From Paenibacillus_AQ nitricinens (GTDB taxonomy: Bacteria; Bacillota; Bacilli; Paenibacillales; Paenibacillaceae): a stretch of 64,000 bases of DNA. The position numbers and the translations under genes were made by a program. The notes beneath the pieces were generated by a model. That model was not told the origin of the DNA. It did no database searches and was given only the letters and a program-made list of their open reading frames with translations. The stretch spans positions 2,108,001 through 2,172,000 of the forward strand of contig NZ_CP183948.1 of NCBI RefSeq assembly GCF_052056485.1, in the 5' to 3' direction. Positions within the stretch are counted from its first letter, which is position 1, and every line of letters starts with the position of its first letter. This document shows, piece after piece, positions 60,038-64,000 of this stretch.

Positions 60038-60219
60038 CGAAAATACCTCAGCTCTAGTAATACGAGCTGAGGTATCTAAACTAACTATTTTTGTTTTTTA
60101 CACTGTCCACTTGACAGGGAGCACTTCATTTTGTTTGATCGGGTGTCTTTTTGCTGATTTAAAATATACAAAAAAATATTTTGTCACAAATTTATTTGTT
60201 CTTGTGAGTGATCCACCGC

Positions 60220-61422
60220 TTAGTTTACCAACCCACTAGTAGCTTGTTTTTCTTTCCATACCATTGTGATTAGAAGTCCAATAAACATAATGACAGCCGC
60301 AAAGAGATACGGATAGTTGATGTTTACATCAAATAATACTCCGCCTAATGCAGGTCCGATGATATTACCAAGGCTAGTATAGGTTGAGTTCATGCCAGCG
60401 ACAAAGCCTTGCTCTTTTTCAGCCGTTTTTGATAAATAGGTCGTTAATGCTGGACGGAGTAGGTCAAAAGCGAGAAAGATGAAGCAGGTAACTAGCAGAA
60501 CAGTTAAATAGTTATTGATCATGGTGGAGGCTACTGCTAAGGCTACGCCAGCAATTAAGCAGATTTGAATGAGTTTTTTTTCACCGAGCTTATCTACCAT
60601 TTTACCGAATAAAAAGACCTGCACAACCACCCCGAAGATTGAGCTTATTGTAATGATGGTTGCAATATCCCGTGGAGTGAAGCCAAATTTATGATCAGAA
60701 AACAGGCTAAACACAGTTTCATATGCCGATAAACCAAAGGCGAGGACAAACACAATAATAAACGCAATAATATATGCTGGGTGAAACGAGCGTTTCAGAT
60801 CACTGATAAAGTTGGTGTCTTTTTTAAGATTACTGATTTCCAAAAGCTGCTCTTTGGATAGTGGCTCTTTCAGAATAAATATCGACGAAATACAAGTGAT
60901 TAAGGCGAAGCCAGCAGCAAAATAGAATGGAGCACGTATACCTAGTTCAGTAATAAATCCTCCGATTCCTGGGCCAATAATAAAACCAATACTAATGGCG
61001 GCAGAAACATAACCCATTGCCTTAGGTCTTTCCTCTACTGAGGTGATGTCCGCAACATAAGCAGTGACGGCAGGCATAATGAATGCACCAGCAATCCCTC
61101 CAAGAATTCTGGCAAAATAAAGAACGGATACATGTGTGCCTAAACCAAAGATTAATTCCGACGTGCTGAAGAGTACTAAGCCGATTACGATCATTTTTTT
61201 TCTGCCGTAAGTGTCAATCCATCGCCCAGCCAGAGGAGACATGAGTAATTGCGCGAACGCAAATGCTGCTACAAGATACCCCATCGTTTTACCTGACAAA
61301 TGCATAATGTTCATAAAGGATGGCATAACAGGGACAATCAGTCCAACACCTAGAAAAACAATGAATATATTACTTAGCAAAATGAGTAAGACTGTTTTTT
61401 GTTCTTTCAATGGTTTCTTCAT
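60220..61422 (-). CDS. MFS multidrug efflux transporter (Bmr/NorA-like)
   Basis: A 400-residue protein with 12 predicted helices in the drug:H+ antiporter group. Motif A is GRWIDTYGRKKMIVIG after helix 2, and helix 5 has the antiporter motif C GIGFIIGPGIGGFI-like segment (AAISIGFIIGPGIGGFITEL). The ATG at 61422 (MKKPLKEQKTVL) follows AGAGAGG; a longer reading would overlap the TetR gene. Control by the TetR gene 25 bases upstream in the same direction is likely. The drug range is unknown. Confidence 0.88.
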   Translation of the reverse strand: MKKPLKEQKTVLLILLSNIFIVFLGVGLIVPVMPSFMNIMHLSGKTMGYLVAAFAFAQLLMSPLAGRWIDTYGRKKMIVIGLVLFSTSELIFGLGTHVSVLYFARILGGIAGAFIMPAVTAYVADITSVEERPKAMGYVSAAISIGFIIGPGIGGFITELGIRAPFYFAAGFALITCISSIFILKEPLSKEQLLEISNLKKDTNFISDLKRSFHPAYIIAFIIVFVLAFGLSAYETVFSLFSDHKFGFTPRDIATIITISSIFGVVVQVFLFGKMVDKLGEKKLIQICLIAGVALAVASTMINNYLTVLLVTCFIFLAFDLLRPALTTYLSKTAEKEQGFVAGMNSTYTSLGNIIGPALGGVLFDVNINYPYLFAAVIMFIGLLITMVWKEKQATSGLVN

Positions 61423-61447
61423 GAAGTAAATACCTCTCTTTGTAGAA

Positions 61448-62029
61448 TCACAGCTGTGAAATACCTCTCCAAAATACGGTCCATGAGGCATTCAGTTTTT
61501 CATTTAAACGGATCTCATTATTGCCATATACAAGCTCTAGCATAATCGAATCAACTACACCTAAAAAGGCAAGCGTTGGGATGGAGGCTGCATCTTCCAT
61601 GATGACTTTGGCATCGATCCAAGCTTGGAATTTACTTTCAAGTACGGGTTGAATCTTTTTCTCTGTGTCGATGACTTCTTCATCAATCGCTTTAGCAAGA
61701 TGGGGCGGTGGAAAAAAAGAGATACGCAGCCAAAACTTTAACTGCTCGTTCTTTTGAAACATATCAATGACCAACTGCAGATATCCTAATAAATCCGTTT
61801 TAGGATTTTGAGTCCCCACCTTACTCAAATATTGTAGTTTGGATGAAATTTCTGTCTCTTTAGCTTCTTGTAAGACTTGTAGAAAGAGATCATCTTTCCC
61901 TTTAAAATGGGCATAAAGTGATTGTTTTTTCATCCCGACTTGCTCAGCAATTTGAGACAAAGAAGCACCTTCATACCCATGAGTTGTGAAGCATTTCAAA
62001 GCAATGTCTTTAATCTCTTTACTTTTCAA
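61448..62029 (-). CDS. TetR-family transcriptional regulator
   Basis: A 193-residue repressor. The N-terminal HTH is clear: IALKCFTTHGYEGASLSQIAEQ, VGMKKQSLYAHFKGKDDLF. The C-terminal ligand-binding part is divergent and Phe/Pro-rich in one helix (WLRISFFPPPHLAKAI). A perfect palindrome ACGAACGTTCGT lies 21 bases upstream of its start and is the probable operator, so it should repress itself and the efflux gene until an inducer binds. Confidence 0.9.
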   Translation of the reverse strand: MKSKEIKDIALKCFTTHGYEGASLSQIAEQVGMKKQSLYAHFKGKDDLFLQVLQEAKETEISSKLQYLSKVGTQNPKTDLLGYLQLVIDMFQKNEQLKFWLRISFFPPPHLAKAIDEEVIDTEKKIQPVLESKFQAWIDAKVIMEDAASIPTLAFLGVVDSIMLELVYGNNEIRLNEKLNASWTVFWRGISQL

Positions 62030-62049
62030 AAAAATTCACCTCAATATTA

Positions 62050-62061
62050 ACGAACGTTCGT
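62050..62061. promoter_or_regulatory. probable TetR operator
   Basis: ACGAACGTTCGT is a perfect 12-bp palindrome directly upstream of the TetR gene, of the kind (ACGAACGNTCGT) many TetR/QacR-like repressors bind. Confidence 0.65.
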
Positions 62062-62126
62062 CAGTTATACTATCAAATTAAATTATTTTATGCAAATGAA
62101 AATTAACTCCACAATGCATAGTATGG

Positions 62127-62576
62127 CTAAAATCCATTGAATTCCTTAAGCATTTCGGTAAAGGTCTCAAGCTGCTGGTTATCCCATTGAGCAATACGCT
62201 CGTAAAATACGAACTCCTTATCCTGCAGCGCAGCAAAGGTTTGTTGTCGTCCAAGCTCTGTGAGCGCAAGAAGTACAGCTCGACGATCATGTGGAGAGTC
62301 TTCCCTTTTAACATACCCTAAATTCTCAAGCTGTTTGAGAAGACGACTAACCGAACTACGATCCATAGCTGTTGCTTCCGCCAAAGCAGAGGCGCTAGTC
62401 GGACCATAGGAATACAGCCAACGGACGATATGGAAAGCAGCAGGTTGTATAGAAGAATCGAAAGCGGCGGCAGTTCTGACATTCAGTGCATGTGAGGCGC
62501 TAATAAGCGCATTAATTTGTTCGCCGAGCTTTAGCTCGAGTTGTCCTCTTAACGTATCTTTGCGTTCGACATTCAT
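62127..62576 (-). CDS. MarR-family transcriptional regulator
   Basis: A 149-residue winged-helix protein: dimerisation helices at both ends, HTH in TSASALAEATAMDRSSVSRLLKQLE and the wing YVKREDSPHDRRAVLLALTELG with the DxR motif. The start at 62576 (MNVERKDTL) follows AGGTGG by eight bases; the GTG further upstream overlaps that site. It is divergent from the SDR gene, with two copies of an 18-base operator-like sequence between them. Confidence 0.9.
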   Translation of the reverse strand: MNVERKDTLRGQLELKLGEQINALISASHALNVRTAAAFDSSIQPAAFHIVRWLYSYGPTSASALAEATAMDRSSVSRLLKQLENLGYVKREDSPHDRRAVLLALTELGRQQTFAALQDKEFVFYERIAQWDNQQLETFTEMLKEFNGF

Positions 62577-62627
62577 TGGTTGAACCACCTAACGTAGATT
62601 ATTATTCAAAAATTTTATACTTTTAAT

Positions 62628-62673
62628 TAGTTGACATATATCAATCACTTGAATATAGTTGACATATATCAAT
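62628..62673 (+). promoter_or_regulatory. SDR promoter overlapped by two MarR operator copies
   Basis: TAGTTGACATATATCAAT occurs exactly at 62628-62645 and 62656-62673, 28 bases apart. Its core TTGACATATATCAA is a near palindrome. TTGACA (62631-62636), 17 bases, TATAGT (62654-62659) forms a consensus sigma-A promoter reading toward the SDR gene, with -35 in the first operator and -10 touching the second. Repression by the divergent MarR protein is the natural reading. Confidence 0.75.
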
Positions 62674-62744
62674 TATATGTTTTCGATAACATCCTGTCAA
62701 AATGAACTTGCAGCTGTTTTAGTCCTATATAAAGGAGAATGAAG

Positions 62745-63614
62745 ATGACGACAAAACCGATTATTGTAATTACTGGAGCTACAAGTGGTTTGGGACAACT
62801 CGTTGCCATTGAAATGGCAAAGCGTGGTTCTCATCTTGTTCTGACTGCTAGGAGTGAAAGTCGTGCAGAAGCTACTCAGAAAATGATTACAGAGAGCGTA
62901 CCTGCTGCCGAAATAAATTTTTTCTATGGGGACTTATCCTTAATGAAGGATGTCAGTCGTTTGGGGCAAGAAATATCTGACGCATATCCGAAGATAGACG
63001 TGTTATTAAATAACGCAGGACTTCATGCGTTTGAACAGCGGATCACTTCTGAAGGAATATCAGAAATGATGGCCGTGAACTATTTTGCCCCATGGATATT
63101 GACTCATACTTTACAGCTTTCTTTGAAGGCAGCGGGAAGTGCAAGAATTATAAATGTAGCTTCTGAAGCTTCACGCAATCATGGAGAACTTAAGCTTCCG
63201 GAGGATTTGATAAATACATCTGATTTTTCGGCTAGAGGTTCGTCAGAGATATATGGAAAAACTAAGCTGCTTAATATCATGTTTACCGCTGAACTTGCTC
63301 GCCAATTCAAAGGAACCGGAGTTATTGTTCACGCATTAAATCCTGGTTTTAATGTAACGGGTTTGGGGCGTGAGTTATGGTTTGCACCTATACTTAAACG
63401 GGTATTGAAATTTCTTCATATTGGGAATCCACGTAAGGGAGCTGATATCATTATTCGTTTAATGATCGATCCAAAATATCAGGAGACCACAGGGGGATAT
63501 TTTAATGTTGGAACAGGCAATCCAATAGTGCCCGTACATCCAGGTGGAGATAAGAAAATGGAAAATGAATTATGGAATGATACGCGATTAGTAATACATC
63601 AGATAACTCAATGA
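62745..63614 (+). CDS. short-chain dehydrogenase/reductase (retinol-dehydrogenase-like)
   Basis: A 289-residue SDR: TGATSGLGQLVAIEMAKRG (cofactor), FYGDLSLMKDVSRLG, LLNNAGLHAFEQR, the catalytic Ser in INVASEASRNHG, YGKTKLLNIMFTAEL (YxxxK) and LNPGFNVTGLGRE. This order fits the retinol dehydrogenase/WW-domain oxidoreductase-like group using NADP(H). AAAGGAG is seven bases before the ATG at 62745. Likely derepressed by a ligand of the divergent MarR regulator. Confidence 0.88.
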   Translation: MTTKPIIVITGATSGLGQLVAIEMAKRGSHLVLTARSESRAEATQKMITESVPAAEINFFYGDLSLMKDVSRLGQEISDAYPKIDVLLNNAGLHAFEQRITSEGISEMMAVNYFAPWILTHTLQLSLKAAGSARIINVASEASRNHGELKLPEDLINTSDFSARGSSEIYGKTKLLNIMFTAELARQFKGTGVIVHALNPGFNVTGLGRELWFAPILKRVLKFLHIGNPRKGADIIIRLMIDPKYQETTGGYFNVGTGNPIVPVHPGGDKKMENELWNDTRLVIHQITQ

Positions 63615-63616
63615 CA

Positions 63617-63668
63617 AAAGGAGCTGATCCTAAAGTAGAACTTTCTACATTAGTGTCGGCTCTTTTTC
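63617..63668 (+). terminator. terminator after the SDR gene
   Basis: AAAGGAGCTGA plus AAGTAGAA pair imperfectly with TTCTAC and TCGGCTCTTT, followed by T residues. From here to 63869 I see no gene. Confidence 0.6.
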
Positions 63669-63869
63669 GTTTTGAATCAACTCGTAACGTTGTCGAAAAC
63701 TGGGAAAAAGCTCGGATTTAAAGATTAAGTGAATGGATGTGTGTAATATTCTGAGTACTTTTGTCACCATGCAGGAAGTAGAACAAATTTAAGGGAATAT
63801 GTTTCTTCAATATTCATGGTGAGGTGGAAGTGAGCGTTTATAAGTTATCTTTTTAAGGGGAGTGAACTT

Positions 63870-64000
63870 ATGAGAAAAAATTGGCGGATGTCTAGCACTT
63901 TAAGGCTTTTTTTTATACTTGTAGTCATTCTGCCGATCATCTTATTCTCCATCATTATTCTAAATATTTATAAGCGAGATATTCTTCAGCAAAATACATC
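63870..64000 (+). CDS. N-terminus of a probable YesM-type sensor kinase, cut by window edge
   Basis: The first 43 codons encode MRKNWRMSSTLRLFFILVVI followed by LPIILFSIIILNIYKRDILQ: a basic start and one membrane helix, the way Paenibacillus YesM-type kinases begin. AAGGGGAG precedes the ATG. The rest lies outside the window, so the family call is tentative. Confidence 0.45.
   Translation, partial: MRKNWRMSSTLRLFFILVVILPIILFSIIILNIYKRDILQQNT

Larger units (their letters stand above)
58400..60128 (+). mobile_element. IS3-family (IS150-like) insertion sequence
   Basis: Length 1729 bases. The ends begin TG and finish CA as inverted repeats of about 37 positions (left TGATATGCTCCCGTCATAGT, right complement TGAAGTGCTCCCTGTCAAGT), and are flanked by TTT, a probable 3-bp target duplication. 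It carries overlapping orfA and orfB joined by an in-phase A-AAA-AAG slippery heptamer at 59123-59129. Both frames look intact, so the copy may be active. Confidence 0.88.
58384..60152 (+). terminator. terminator split by the IS insertion
   Basis: AAAAGACACCCG (58384-58395) and CGGGTGTCTTTT (60140-60151) are perfect inverted arms on either side of the IS. Removing the IS and one TTT target copy leaves a 12-bp stem with a 12-base loop and a T run. Confidence 0.7.

Noticed and set aside
58384..60151. AAAAGACACCCG arms as the outer ends of the IS
   Set aside because: IS3-family ends begin TG and end CA, which fits 58400 and 60128; the outer arms fit a split terminator better.

Overview
The window looks like chromosomal DNA of a Paenibacillus-type endospore former (Bacillales). 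The evidence is gene content and order: a YheC/YheD spore-coat cluster, an alpha/beta-type SASP gene, sporulation membrane proteins YtrH, YtrI, YtvI and YtaF, and a backbone close to the dnaE-accDA-pyk-citZ-icd-mdh-pho-polA-mutM-coaE-nrdR segment of Bacillus subtilis. The genus assignment is inference; no rRNA is present.

Region 1 (1-6.2 kb): a leftward operon of four ATP-grasp paralogs in alternating YheD/YheC order, followed by a truncated GNAT gene, divergent from yheA. Region 2 (6.2-11.5 kb): small membrane proteins and a lipoprotein, ytoI, ytpI, and ytrHI under a good sigma-E-like promoter. Region 3 (11.7-20.2 kb): dnaE, a PgpA-family gene, a small conserved gene, accD, accA and pyk; pfkA is missing from its usual place. 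Region 4 (20.2-32.9 kb): a G1-type glutamic peptidase, an MFS carrier, a thioesterase, fxsA, ytvI, citZ-icd-mdh, an SDR, a YfbR-like nucleotidase, class I fumarase and a VOC protein. Region 5 (33.1-44.2 kb): a phosphate-response block (sensor kinase, then regulator, pstB, phoU) with two Pho boxes in 11-bp phase, then polA, mutM, ytaF, coaE, a lytic transglycosylase, an SASP gene and nrdR.

Region 6 (44.2-49.3 kb) is accessory DNA. Intact tRNA-Ala and tRNA-Lys genes are followed by a type I toxin-antitoxin locus (27-residue holin-like peptide plus antisense RNA), a broken large serine recombinase, a membrane-anchored Mrr-type nuclease, and an AT-rich two-gene operon (two-TM protein plus DEDDy 3'-5' exonuclease). 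The segment is closed by a 172-bp direct repeat that holds a truncated tRNA-Ala and a second full tRNA-Lys. The two-gene operon is the best candidate here for an undescribed (defence-like) system.

Region 7 (49.4-58.1 kb) is a sugar-uptake locus: YesM-type kinase, YesN-type AraC regulator, lipoprotein binding protein, two permeases and a GH20 hexosaminidase, with a 21-bp direct repeat as likely operator. An IS3-family (IS150-like) element (58400-60128) sits in the loop of a terminator. Region 8 (60.2-64 kb) holds a TetR-controlled MFS efflux pump, a MarR regulator divergent from an SDR gene with a duplicated operator, and the start of another sensor kinase.
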